From: Vibrio chagasii
Lineage (GTDB): Bacteria; Pseudomonadota; Gammaproteobacteria; Enterobacterales; Vibrionaceae
Assembly: GCA_041879415.1 (NCBI GenBank)
Contig: CP090851.1
Coordinates: 1,860,001 to 1,924,000, forward strand
Direction: 5' to 3'
DNA length: 64,000 nt
In this document: positions 10,272 through 18,653 of the stretch, in pieces
Layout of the letters: each line of letters opens with the position of its first letter
Numbering within the stretch: the first letter of the stretch is position 1
Made by a program: the position numbers and the translations under genes
Notes under the pieces: model-generated
Database searches by the model: none
What the model saw: only the letters and a program-made list of their open reading frames with translations
Told to the model about the DNA's origin: nothing

Positions 10272-11036
10272 ATGAAAAGACTGATCCCACTGCTACTATT
10301 GTTCGTCTCACTGCCAAGTTTGGCACAGAGACAATTTGATATAGAAGTGATCATTTTTAAGCGCGCAGTTGATGCCGAGAAGGTGAATGAGTCTTGGCCA
10401 AACACACAGCCAAAGATTTCACTTGAGCGCGTTGGTTCATTTCAGGACACCCAGTACCGAGCAAGTAAAGGGGTAAAAATGCTCCCTTACTCGGAGTACA
10501 AACTGACGCCCCAGAAAGATAAGCTGAAGCAGCATGCTGGCTTTGAAGTACTGATGCATACGGCTTGGCGTCAAGGCGATCAAGGTAAGAGCTCAGCACC
10601 TGTGTTCCACATTCAAGCAGGTAAAGACTTCTCGAAACAGTTCAATGCTGACGGTTCAGAAAAAGGCGCTGTAACTGCATCTGCAGATGGCTTCCAAGAA
10701 GAGACTATCGACAAGCCGCTTTACGAGCTAGACGGCAAGCTACAAATCTATGTTCAGCACTACCTATACGCTGAAACCACTCTGGATTTGAAAGCACCAA
10801 GCGTTCGTGAAGTGAAGCTGCAAGAACAGCAAATCGAACTCGACTCTCCAGTAAGCGGTGCTGAGAGCAATGTTCAAGTGGGTAACCTAACGGAAATCTC
10901 ACCAACGGTTGAAGTCGAAGAGTTCCTTAAGAGCTACCGTATGGAGCAAAAACGTCGCATGCGCAGTACTGAAACTCACTATCTTGACCACCCGCTTCTT
11001 GGCATGGTGATTCAAGTTCGTCGCGTTGCTCAGTAA
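10272..11036 (+). CDS. csiV: CsiV-type peptidoglycan-binding periplasmic protein
   Basis: A 254-aa secreted protein resembling the CsiV family, described in V. cholerae as a peptidoglycan-binding factor needed for LpoA/PBP1A-driven wall synthesis. The start at 10272 is chosen over an in-frame upstream codon because GGAG sits 6-8 nt ahead of it and it begins the signal peptide MKRLIPLLLLFVSLPSLA. The mature protein opens with QRQFDIEVIIFKR, characteristic of the family. Near the C-terminus KSYRMEQKRRMRSTETHYLDHP also fits. It follows mfd by 63 nt and ends at a strong terminator. The family call rests on recognition by eye. Confidence 0.8.
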   Translation: MKRLIPLLLLFVSLPSLAQRQFDIEVIIFKRAVDAEKVNESWPNTQPKISLERVGSFQDTQYRASKGVKMLPYSEYKLTPQKDKLKQHAGFEVLMHTAWRQGDQGKSSAPVFHIQAGKDFSKQFNADGSEKGAVTASADGFQEETIDKPLYELDGKLQIYVQHYLYAETTLDLKAPSVREVKLQEQQIELDSPVSGAESNVQVGNLTEISPTVEVEEFLKSYRMEQKRRMRSTETHYLDHPLLGMVIQVRRVAQ

Positions 11037-11107
11037 CCTGCTCGAGTGATATAGCGACTAAACTAGTTGGTTTGTTAGCACCCAAGCTATACTCCTACTA
11101 ATCATTC

Positions 11108-11135
11108 AAAACGCCCTCCATCGTGAGGGCGTTTT
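11108..11135 (+). terminator. Terminator after csiV
   Basis: Perfect 11-bp stem (AAAACGCCCTC with GAGGGCGTTTT) and a 6-nt loop, about 70 nt past the csiV stop. Confidence 0.85.
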
Positions 11136-11178
11136 ATTAAGCTACAGACTTTATTGCCCGGTCTAATTGGTACGCCCT

Positions 11179-11724
11179 ATGAGCCCTGATTTCCAGATCA
11201 ATACAAAAAACCTCAGTCTAAGAATTATTGAGCCTTCTGACGCTCACGAGTTTTCTCAACTGATCAAGTCTTCCCCTAGCTTACTGCCGTGGGTCGACTG
11301 GTGTCATGATCGGTTCTCTATCGCAGAAGCTGAAAAGTTCATTCTGGCGACTCGCTTAAACTGGGTGAAAGCCGATGCGTTTGGCTTTGGCATTTTCGAG
11401 CGAAAAAGCGATAAGCTGGTTGGCATGGTGGCAATCAATGAGCTTTACCACACCTTTAATATGGCGAGTTTAGGGTATTGGGTTGGCGACCAATTTCAAC
11501 GAAAAGGCATAGCAAAGGAAGCGATGCTAGCTCTGTTTGAATTTTGCTTTGCTCAGCTCAAATTGACGCGTTTAGAGATTGTCTGTGATACCGAAAACCT
11601 ACCAAGCCAAAAGCTCATAGAGAAGTGTGGTGCCCAGCGAGAAGCCATTGCCAAGAATCGCTTTATCTTCAACGGTAAGCCAAAAGATGGTGTGGTTTAC
11701 TCTGTATTGCCACCGGTGGCTTAG
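11179..11724 (+). CDS. GNAT N-acetyltransferase, RimJ/RimL type
   Basis: A 181-aa acetyl-CoA-dependent acetyltransferase of the RimJ/RimL group, which acetylates N-termini of ribosomal proteins such as L7/L12 or, in relatives, small molecules. The acetyl-CoA pyrophosphate loop appears as DQFQRKGIAKEAM near residue 113, and LEIVCDTENLPSQKLIEKCG near 137-156 is the usual C-terminal part. The ATG at 11179 is preferred to the TTG at 11167 because the sequence before it is not family-like. It stands alone between terminators. The natural substrate cannot be told from sequence. Confidence 0.82.
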   Translation: MSPDFQINTKNLSLRIIEPSDAHEFSQLIKSSPSLLPWVDWCHDRFSIAEAEKFILATRLNWVKADAFGFGIFERKSDKLVGMVAINELYHTFNMASLGYWVGDQFQRKGIAKEAMLALFEFCFAQLKLTRLEIVCDTENLPSQKLIEKCGAQREAIAKNRFIFNGKPKDGVVYSVLPPVA

Positions 11725-11761
11725 CAATACTCAACAAGGCAACCACTTAACTGACACGATC

Positions 11762-11789
11762 AAAAAAGAGCTCAGAAGAGCTCTTTTTT
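11762..11789. terminator. Bidirectional terminator, GNAT gene / ndh
   Basis: Perfect 12-bp stem AAAAAAGAGCTC / GAGCTCTTTTTT with an AGAA loop, between convergent genes. Confidence 0.9.
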
Positions 11790-11843
11790 ACTATCAGCGT
11801 TAAGCGTTTTGAAAGCTTAACTCTTCTTCGAAAAGCTAACTGA

Positions 11844-13133
11844 TTAGTGAAGCTTTAGATTTGGACGTAGAACACGGTTAATACGACCAACCAACATCAT
11901 TAGAGATGTCTTGATGATTCCGTGAAGCGCCATCTGGTGCATGCGGTACAAAGAGATGTAAACTACACGAGCAATACGACCTTCAACCATCATCGAACCT
12001 TTAGTCAGGTTACCCATCAGGCTACCTACCGTAGAGAAACGGCTTAGTGATACTAGTGAGCCTTTATCTTTGTAGATGTAGTCTTTCAGGTCACGACCGT
12101 TCAGCTTAGCAATGATGTTGCTGAATGCGCAGCTTGCCATTTGATGGGCAGCTTGGGCACGAGGTGGTACAAATGAACCATCCGCCTGTGTACATTGTGC
12201 CAAGTCACCGATAGCAAAGATGTTGTCATCAAGCGTCGTTTGCAGCGTGTTTTTTACAACCAGCTGGTTGATACGGTTAGTTTCAAGACCACCAATATCT
12301 TTCATGAAATCTGGCGCTTTGATACCTGCAGCCCATACCATGATTTGAGCTGGGATCTTGTCGCCATCTTTCGTTGTTAGGCCATCAGCGTCCGCTTGCG
12401 TCACCATTGTATTAGTGCGAACGTTCACACCAAGCTTAGTCAGCTCAGAATGTGCAGCACTTGAAATACGAGGAGGAAGAGCAGGAAGAATACGCTCGCC
12501 CGCTTCTACTAGGTTTACGTTCAACTTGCTTGAGTCTAGGTCGCCGAAACCGTATGTACGAAGCTCTTTCACAGCGTTGTGAAGCTCAGCCGACAGCTCT
12601 ACACCAGTCGCACCCGCACCAACAATCGCGATGTCTACCGTACCTTGACCGTTCTTAGCATGCAGCTTTAAGAACTGGTTGTTCATTTCGGTACGGAAAC
12701 GGTGAGCTTGCTCTGGGCTATCAAGGAAAATACAGTTATCACGAACGCCTGGAGTATTGAAATCGTTAGACGTTGAACCCAATGCCATAACCAGAATGTC
12801 GTATTCTAGCTCACGGCTTGGCATCAGCAATTCACCGTGCTCATCTCTCAGCTCGCTAAGTGCAATCACTTTACGCTCACGATCGATGTCGTTCAGGCTG
12901 CCCATTTGGAAATCGAAGTAATGGTTTTTTGCATGCGCGCGGTAACTTAACGCATCAACACCTTCATCTAGAGAGCCAGTTGCTACTTCATGAAGTAATG
13001 GCTTCCATAGGTGGCTTGCTTTACGGTCTACCAGTGTAATCTGGGCACGTTTCTTACGACCTAAAGTGCGGCCAAGCTTAGTTGCTAGTTCTAAACCACC
13101 AGCACCGCCGCCTACTACGATAATTTTTGTCAC
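11844..13133 (-). CDS. ndh: NDH-2, type II NADH:quinone oxidoreductase
   Basis: Single-subunit flavoenzyme that passes electrons from NADH to quinone without pumping protons. The 429-aa length fits. The FAD-binding Rossmann motif [16 protein letters not shown] is at residues 6-21, the second dinucleotide motif [15 protein letters not shown] is near 170, and AIGDLAQC, which closes the FAD site, is near 315. The C-terminal region carries the amphipathic segment thought to attach the enzyme to the membrane. It starts with GTG at 13133 behind GAGG. The upstream region contains an exact FNR-type half-site pair, and E. coli ndh is FNR-repressed. Confidence 0.96.
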   Translation of the reverse strand: MTKIIVVGGGAGGLELATKLGRTLGRKKRAQITLVDRKASHLWKPLLHEVATGSLDEGVDALSYRAHAKNHYFDFQMGSLNDIDRERKVIALSELRDEHGELLMPSRELEYDILVMALGSTSNDFNTPGVRDNCIFLDSPEQAHRFRTEMNNQFLKLHAKNGQGTVDIAIVGAGATGVELSAELHNAVKELRTYGFGDLDSSKLNVNLVEAGERILPALPPRISSAAHSELTKLGVNVRTNTMVTQADADGLTTKDGDKIPAQIMVWAAGIKAPDFMKDIGGLETNRINQLVVKNTLQTTLDDNIFAIGDLAQCTQADGSFVPPRAQAAHQMASCAFSNIIAKLNGRDLKDYIYKDKGSLVSLSRFSTVGSLMGNLTKGSMMVEGRIARVVYISLYRMHQMALHGIIKTSLMMLVGRINRVLRPNLKLH

Positions 13134-13398
13134 AATGACAATCCTCTACAAAATGAATAAATAGGGTTCGGCTCGATTACTCCAACCGATAAATTCTATG
13201 TATCTACCCGGCCTTTAAATAAGGCTGTGACATATTGGATAACCGCGAAAAAGAATAACGACAGCTCACCGAGTAGTTAGAGGGATTACAAGCAACAAAC
13301 ATCCGCTTGTCGACTTGCTCACGTGGATAAAAAAGGTGACAACCTTAGAGGCAGTACACAAATAATGGGCAAGTTTTATCACTCGCTCTCAATTTTTT

Positions 13399-13412
13399 TT
13401 GATATTTATCAA
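13399..13412. promoter_or_regulatory. FNR-type site upstream of ndh
   Basis: TTGATATTTATCAA matches the FNR consensus TTGAT-N4-ATCAA at all ten defined bases. It lies 266 bp upstream of the ndh start codon, farther than the E. coli FNR sites, so either the leader is long or control works at a distance. Confidence 0.55.
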
Positions 13413-13572
13413 AATATTTTGCTTTGGAACATTATATATAGCAAACCGATGACCGCAACTAAAATCCTTACCCTCAATGAGGATTCGCCGCCAAATAGTT
13501 AACGTTTGCGCAAACTTATCAACATAGCAGCTACGACAGCATCATCAATAGTAACGTTACATTCAAAATAAA

Positions 13573-13603
13573 AAAAAGCGGCACTCATTGAGTGCCGCTT
13601 TTT
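13573..13603 (-). terminator. Terminator after ycfP
   Basis: AAAAAGCGGCACTC / GAGTGCCGCTTTTT stem with a 3-nt loop, just downstream of the ycfP stop in the reverse direction. Confidence 0.88.
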
Positions 13604-13620
13604 ATAAAATACTTAGTATG

Positions 13621-14160
13621 TTAAGCGTCTTTGAAAGCTTTCATTGCTTGAAGATGTTGAGAGATTTTTTTGAATTTATGGCTCTCTTTCTCATCCCAAA
13701 TCACATCGTAGTAATCTTCGAGTGCAGCAGCAGTTTTGCTATTGTCGTGAATTTCATCTTCGCGAGAAAGCACCACTAGGCAGCGACCTTTGTTTTTCAT
13801 GCGGTACTGTTCCACACACTTAGTCGCAATATCTTCGTACTCTTCAGGACGATCGATTCGGCCCACCATGTTGTTTTCAGGTTGAAGATTTGGATTGAAA
13901 ATAACCTGTTTGATACCACACAAGAAGCCAATACGCTCAGACCAAAAACCGCCTAAACCAACACCACAGATAATCGGATGTGGGTCGTCTGATTGCTCTA
14001 TCACTTTGTGCACCTCTTTCAGTAGGTGCTGCATGTCGTGCTTTGGATGCAAAGTACTGTAGTTGATGAAACGAACGTCATCATCAATGAATTGCAACTG
14101 CAGTATTTTTTCGTGATTGCCCGGGCTTGTTGAGTCGAAGCCGTGAAGATAGATAATCAT
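13621..14160 (-). CDS. ycfP: YcfP-family alpha/beta-hydrolase-like protein
   Basis: A 179-aa protein of the UPF0227/YcfP family, an alpha/beta-hydrolase fold with unknown substrate. It opens [17 protein letters not shown], with the HG oxyanion-type turn. The nucleophile-elbow position reads CGVGLGGFW near residue 65, without the usual serine (G-x-S-x-G), so catalytic activity is doubtful. GGGGGAGG directly precedes the ATG, a very strong ribosome site. It sits at the distal end of the reverse-strand cluster with thiK and lpoB, as in E. coli. Confidence 0.88.
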   Translation of the reverse strand: MIIYLHGFDSTSPGNHEKILQLQFIDDDVRFINYSTLHPKHDMQHLLKEVHKVIEQSDDPHPIICGVGLGGFWSERIGFLCGIKQVIFNPNLQPENNMVGRIDRPEEYEDIATKCVEQYRMKNKGRCLVVLSREDEIHDNSKTAAALEDYYDVIWDEKESHKFKKISQHLQAMKAFKDA

Positions 14161-14268
14161 TGTACCTCCCCCATTGAATATTGGTACGTTTTGATCAATC
14201 TAACACGAAAAACAAGGTTTTAAAGGGAAGACCATCGAAATTATATTTTTCACTTCCTAAACGTGATC

Positions 14269-15123
14269 CTAGCTACAGAAAGTGTGACTCAGAGCCTCAG
14301 CTTCACGCAGATAACTTTCATCGCCCCACAGTTGATGGGCGAGCAGATACCACAACATTGCCATCATTCGGCTTCGTGGTAACCACGCTTCTACACCATC
14401 TAGCCAAGGCTGAACATCGTGAATACCGCGCAGCTGACAATACTTTTCAACCGTTTCTTGCACCGGGGCACCTGCGACTGAAATGGTTAAGGTTAGATCT
14501 AATCTAGGGTCAGCAATTGCCGCGTATTCCCAATCAATAATTTTAATCCCGTCGCTGTTCTTCACTAGGTTATAACCGCCTAGATCAAAGTGACATAAGG
14601 AGAGCTCAACACTCGAGATACTTGGCGTTGTGCGCCACTCTTTATAAATGATGCTGTAGACTTCTGTCTTATGAACGGCATCAAGCTGAAGCCAATAATG
14701 GTCCACTCTCGCTGTAAAGCTAAACGGCTTAAGTGGTAACCGTGCAGTGTTAACCAAATGCACAGAGATAAGCGTTTTCAGAAGGTCATCAATACCTAAA
14801 CCTTCATAAAGCGTATCCCCAGCAACCCATTCAACCAATAAGCCCTGCTCATTCACCACTATCGGGCTTGGTCCAATACCGAGACGCTCGATGGCAGACA
14901 ACACTTGGTACTCTTCATGACGGGAAATAAAGAAGGCATTGGTAATTGATGTGAGCGGCCGCCACACGTATTCAGAACCATCAGCAGAAACCAGCTTCCA
15001 ACATCGGTTAGTCAGACCACCGGTGAGTGTCTGAGCCTTCACTGGCGGCTGCGAAAAATAGCCATCAAGCGAACTCAAACTGGTATCAAGAAGCTTAGCC
15101 TCAGACCAAGAAAAAATTGCCAT
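14269..15123 (-). CDS. thiK: Thiamine kinase-like phosphotransferase (ThiK)
   Basis: A 284-aa aminoglycoside-phosphotransferase/choline-kinase fold protein in the position of E. coli thiK, which phosphorylates thiamine in salvage. The catalytic loop reads LCHFDLGGYNLV near residue 178 (HxDxxxxN), and the metal-binding motif IIDWEYA is near 197. The N-terminal lobe begins with LTGGLTNRCWKL, typical of the family's nucleotide-binding strand. It is separated from lpoB by a terminator-like hairpin at 15157-15187, so thiK may have its own promoter. Thiamine specificity is inferred from synteny. Confidence 0.82.
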   Translation of the reverse strand: MAIFSWSEAKLLDTSLSSLDGYFSQPPVKAQTLTGGLTNRCWKLVSADGSEYVWRPLTSITNAFFISRHEEYQVLSAIERLGIGPSPIVVNEQGLLVEWVAGDTLYEGLGIDDLLKTLISVHLVNTARLPLKPFSFTARVDHYWLQLDAVHKTEVYSIIYKEWRTTPSISSVELSLCHFDLGGYNLVKNSDGIKIIDWEYAAIADPRLDLTLTISVAGAPVQETVEKYCQLRGIHDVQPWLDGVEAWLPRSRMMAMLWYLLAHQLWGDESYLREAEALSHTFCS

Positions 15124-15156
15124 TGCTCATTCCCTATTAACGTATTCGTTTCCCTA

Positions 15157-15187
15157 CAAAAAAGACACTGACCAGAGCCAGTGTCTT
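15157..15187 (-). terminator. Terminator after lpoB
   Basis: AAGACACTG / CAGTGTCTT stem with an A-run that becomes a U-tract on the reverse strand, between the lpoB stop and the thiK start. Confidence 0.7.
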
Positions 15188-15276
15188 CAAATATCAGCAC
15201 ATCATGTACTGAATTGGCGTGTGACCAATCTATTCACTTTCAATAGTAAGTGTTCATAGTTGGCAGTTAAGCGAAA

Positions 15277-15867
15277 TTAAAGACCCAGTAGACTCTTAGA
15301 TTGTTGCTTACGGATTTCAGTCTCGTCAGCCCACTCGATCAAGCCAGACTCAAGGTCCATCAGGCGCATAGTCATTTTGTAGTACACGTCTTCGTCGCTG
15401 CCCGCTTTCTTAACGATGCTTGATAGGTTGCCGTACAGCATGTACTGAGCACCAACCATCTTACCGAACTGAATCGCAGAGCTTTGGTTCACTAGCTCAT
15501 CGTTGTTTTGGAAGTTTAGTTGGTCACGAACAGACTCTACACGGTCCATATCAACAAAACGGAACTTACCAGAGTTCAGCATTTTAGTACTGATTGTGTC
15601 AGTGATTGACTCAGTATCGATGTGCTCACTTGTTTTGTTCTTGATTCGCTCTACGAACACGATTGGACGCTGATCACGAGTAATGTAAGACACTGAACCA
15701 GAAGCCATCATGCTATCAACCATCTCACCAGCAATAGTTTGAAGGTCAGTTGAACCGAAATCGATTGTCGTGGTTTCTACTGCTTGTGCATCACCGTAGC
15801 TTACCTTGTTCGAACAACCGCCTAAAATAACCGCTAAGCCTAGTAGCGCAATGACACTCTTTTTCAT
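15277..15867 (-). CDS. lpoB: LpoB, outer-membrane activator of PBP1B
   Basis: Outer-membrane lipoprotein that reaches through the peptidoglycan to stimulate PBP1B. It is 196 aa, with signal peptide MKKSVIALLGLAVILGGCSN and the lipobox cysteine at residue 18. The globular LpoB domain follows from about residue 55, with PIVFVERIKNKTSEHIDTE and, nearer the end, GAQYMLYGNLSS. The E. coli protein has a proline-rich linker; here the linker between lipobox and domain is shorter and not proline-rich. Its neighbours ycfL and thiK keep the E. coli order. Confidence 0.9.
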   Translation of the reverse strand: MKKSVIALLGLAVILGGCSNKVSYGDAQAVETTTIDFGSTDLQTIAGEMVDSMMASGSVSYITRDQRPIVFVERIKNKTSEHIDTESITDTISTKMLNSGKFRFVDMDRVESVRDQLNFQNNDELVNQSSAIQFGKMVGAQYMLYGNLSSIVKKAGSDEDVYYKMTMRLMDLESGLIEWADETEIRKQQSKSLLGL

Positions 15868-15991
15868 GATGTTTCCTCAACTTATCATTGAGTGGGGTTA
15901 CCCACACTCTTAAATTTTATCTGTGCGAATCAATTCGCTTTCTTAAGTGCTAGTCCACGTTAACTTGCACCGGTTATAACTAAATCTGTTC

Positions 15992-16375
15992 TTACTGCTC
16001 TCGAAACTGCACTCGGAATTGAGTCGCTTTCGGGTTTACCGATACTTCCGACAACGAAATGCTTTCAAAGCCACGTACAATCGCTTGCTTCCAAGGCCCT
16101 TGCTTCAAGTTGACCTCAAGCCCAGCATCGTCATACCAATAGAAACGATAAAGGATATGTTGGTCACCTTTATAGTTACTGTTTAAGCGGACAATACCTC
16201 GAGTGTGACCATCAATCTGATCGGTACGAATATCTTCAACTTGTAAACGGCTGCCCAATACATTGTCGCCAAAGAATACGTTCTGAGTCAGACTATCCAC
16301 CCTTACGCCAGCTGTATTATCAGCACAACCAGCCAGAGCCATAACCGCTGCTAAGCTCACTAACCACTTTTTCAT
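15992..16375 (-). CDS. ycfL: YcfL-family lipoprotein (DUF1425)
   Basis: A 127-aa predicted lipoprotein with lipobox LAGC ending at residue 17, followed by a single YcfL-type domain (LQVEDIRTDQIDGHTRGIVRLN, FYWYDDAGLEV). No activity is established for the family. It is conserved between hinT and lpoB in enterics, as here. Its ATG sits at the very end of the upstream COG3014 gene (they share one base), so the two are translationally coupled. Confidence 0.86.
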   Translation of the reverse strand: MKKWLVSLAAVMALAGCADNTAGVRVDSLTQNVFFGDNVLGSRLQVEDIRTDQIDGHTRGIVRLNSNYKGDQHILYRFYWYDDAGLEVNLKQGPWKQAIVRGFESISLSEVSVNPKATQFRVQFREQ

Positions 16376-17766
16376 TACAGCCTCCCTAGCTGTTTATGCC
16401 ACATTGTTGCGTTGTTTCCTTGTCGAGAAATCCATACCAAAGTGGTCTGCCCTTCTCGAATATCAAAATCGTAGGTTTTAGCGCCCGCTTCCAAGGTATA
16501 TTGGCCGCTGTTTGCTACAAACGTGCTGCTCTTAATCTCAGCTGGTAATGATTGCCAACTGCGAGTGTCTGGTTGCTCTGTCAGCGTGTTCCACACATTG
16601 AACAAAATGTTGCCAACGTCATCACCCTTGGTTGCCTCTTTGCGAATGCGGTCTTTTGCGACCACACGCAGTGCTTGGCGAATAACAATGCTCGTCATAC
16701 GCTCAGAGAGATCGTTCTGAGCCATGGCGTTTACGTCGGTAATCAAATGCTCTTGCAGCGGCTGCCCACTGATTCGTAACGGAGAAAAACGCTCTACGTT
16801 CTGACTTGGGTAATATGGCAGCGCAAGAGAGTATATTGCTCCCTGATCGCGACTGTCATAAACAGGTAAATCTAATCGCCAACTGTCCATTGCTTGAACA
16901 GCACTCTGCTCTTGAAGAACAATCACGCGCCCTTGCCCGCTACTTAGCTTAGATGACTGCTTGTAACGCTTCTCGAGTGTCGCTAAATCCTGTCGCATAC
17001 CTAAGCGTGCGGCCGTTGCCATAGTTCTGTCGATAATCTCTTGGTTATCAGGCATCACCGCCAATGCACGTCGATAATCAACATAAGCACTGTTTAAGTC
17101 GTTTGAAGCTTCATAAAGCAGGCCCGATAAAAACATCAGATAAGCATTTTGTACTGACTGCAGCTTTTTACCCGCATCTGGGTAATTCGCGAGAATACTG
17201 CCAACATTGGCAGATAGCCCCTGCTTCTTCGCATCGCTGGCTGCTCTTTCTAGCTCAGCCTCACGCTGCTTCTTTGCTTGCTCTTGAACTTGGTTGGCGC
17301 GACGCATTTCAATCACCGCACCTTCTAAATCGTTTTTCTTTAGATAATTCAAACCGAGGTAGAGATGAAGAAAGCCTAACTCGTAATCGGGCGGCACATA
17401 CTCGGTAATATTGTCATTTACAGCCAATGCACCCACGCTGGTTGCACTGTCTGAAATTGAAATGACGGCTTTTCTCTGCTGCTCGGTAACAGCCTGATCC
17501 GCCGCTTCAAACGAAGACTTACTCTCTGGGTACTTTTGATCCAACAGATTGATTCTGCCTCTCTCAAAATTATCGAGAATATCGCCTGCTGCGTAATCTG
17601 GTAACTCTTGTTGAGCCTCTGAATAATCTCCAGATTTAACGGCTTGATAGATACTTTTATTTTGTGCGCTGTAATGACTGAACAGATTACCTGCAGACAT
17701 ACTCGCGCATCCCGCGGTCAGCGCCGATAGTAGGGCAATGGAAGCGAATCTAAACTGTTGCTTCAC
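16375..17766 (-). CDS. COG3014-type lipoprotein with TPR-like repeats
   Basis: A 463-aa lipoprotein (SALTAGC, cysteine near residue 20) of a family of unknown function commonly found in Vibrio and relatives. Residues 30-260 are helical with TPR-like segments (LGFLHLYLGLNYLKKNDLEGA near 132, YLMFLSGLLYEASNDLNSAYVDYRRAL near 205, split here by a few residues). A charged helical stretch with many Glu, Lys and Arg lies near 155-180. The C-terminal third is beta-rich. It precedes ycfL and lpoB in one direction, which suggests a role in envelope or wall assembly, but that is inference. Confidence 0.8.
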   Translation of the reverse strand: MKQQFRFASIALLSALTAGCASMSAGNLFSHYSAQNKSIYQAVKSGDYSEAQQELPDYAAGDILDNFERGRINLLDQKYPESKSSFEAADQAVTEQQRKAVISISDSATSVGALAVNDNITEYVPPDYELGFLHLYLGLNYLKKNDLEGAVIEMRRANQVQEQAKKQREAELERAASDAKKQGLSANVGSILANYPDAGKKLQSVQNAYLMFLSGLLYEASNDLNSAYVDYRRALAVMPDNQEIIDRTMATAARLGMRQDLATLEKRYKQSSKLSSGQGRVIVLQEQSAVQAMDSWRLDLPVYDSRDQGAIYSLALPYYPSQNVERFSPLRISGQPLQEHLITDVNAMAQNDLSERMTSIVIRQALRVVAKDRIRKEATKGDDVGNILFNVWNTLTEQPDTRSWQSLPAEIKSSTFVANSGQYTLEAGAKTYDFDIREGQTTLVWISRQGNNATMWHKQLGRL

Positions 17767-18026
17767 TTATCGTCTCCGTACATGTTTAAAATGCCAACTT
17801 TATTAGGGTCCCGTTATCAAAACGAAACGTGCTGTAAAAAGGATCTCAAGCAAGTAAATACTTGCTTCATCGGGCTCTGGCTAAGCAAAACCGATATTCA
17901 GACAACAGATAACAATTAAAGTTGGCATACAAACAACAAATTTTCCAACTTGTTGTTTGTGTTAATTAACTCATTAACTTTCTAGCTCGTTCATTGACTA
18001 TTTTGTTAACTCGTTAACTTATTTGA
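17767..18026. other. Intergenic region with two inverted repeats
   Basis: Between hinT and the COG3014 gene. Two structures stand out: a 12-bp inverted repeat ATGCCAACTTTA (17791-17802) / TAAAGTTGGCAT (17917-17928) enclosing 114 bp, and an 11-bp AT-rich hairpin ACAAACAACAA (17929-17939) / TTGTTGTTTGT (17950-17960) with a 10-nt loop. The 66 bp beyond it are rich in TTAACT repeats. No coding potential is seen. Confidence 0.6.
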
Positions 18027-18377
18027 TTAGCTCATAAGTAAAGGGCCAAGCGGACGGCCACCAACTAAGTGCATGTGGATGTGGTAAACCTCTTGGCCAC
18101 CATGAGAGTTACAGTTCACGATAAGACGGTAACCATCTTCCGCGATGCCCTCTTCTTTTGCTAGCTTACGAGCAACAGTAAACATGCGCCCCATCATTGC
18201 TTCATCTTCCACTTCAACATCATTGGTCGTTGGGATCAGCTTATTAGGGATGATAAGGATGTGACTAGGAGCGCGTGGATTGATGTCACGGAACGCTGTC
18301 ACTAAATCGTCTTGGTATAGCAGATCTGCTGGAATTTCTTTATTAATGATCTTACTAAAGATGGTTTCTTCAGCCAT
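18027..18377 (-). CDS. hinT: HinT, HIT-family purine nucleoside phosphoramidase
   Basis: A 116-aa histidine-triad hydrolase that cleaves AMP-linked phosphoramidates. The catalytic triad motif [13 protein letters not shown] lies near residues 99-111, and the start [21 protein letters not shown] is characteristic. It is first in the hinT-ycfL-lpoB-thiK-ycfP order shared with E. coli, with the COG3014 gene inserted. GGAG precedes the ATG. Confidence 0.96.
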   Translation of the reverse strand: MAEETIFSKIINKEIPADLLYQDDLVTAFRDINPRAPSHILIIPNKLIPTTNDVEVEDEAMMGRMFTVARKLAKEEGIAEDGYRLIVNCNSHGGQEVYHIHMHLVGGRPLGPLLMS

Positions 18378-18653
18378 GTTTTTCTCCGATAAAACATTTA
18401 CTTTTTAGTGTTTTGAGTATGCGCTATGCCGCATCAAACCACAATAAACCTGCTGTAAAGCTTAATAAAAAACACCGTTCAAATCAAAGAAAACTGGTCT
18501 TAGCTCTCAAGAATGGCATGTTGATTATAACTGAGCGCTATTTTTGACGTGTGCGTCATAAAATGCGTAAGAGGAGCTCAATAGAATGCTGACAATTTTG
18601 TTAGTTTTACTTTGACCTGACATTAGGTCTGCATTTTATTTAGGGAGAAAGCC

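Larger units (their letters stand above)
13134..13620. other. 487-bp intergenic region upstream of ndh
   Basis: It holds the ndh promoter region, an FNR-like palindrome (13399-13412) and the ycfP terminator (13573-13603). An AT-rich block at about 13391-13445 surrounds the palindrome. I see no convincing ORF or structured RNA in it. Confidence 0.6.

Noticed and set aside
16523..17408. Forward ORFs antisense to the COG3014 gene
   Set aside because: Shadows of the reverse-strand lipoprotein gene, with unbalanced composition and no start signals.
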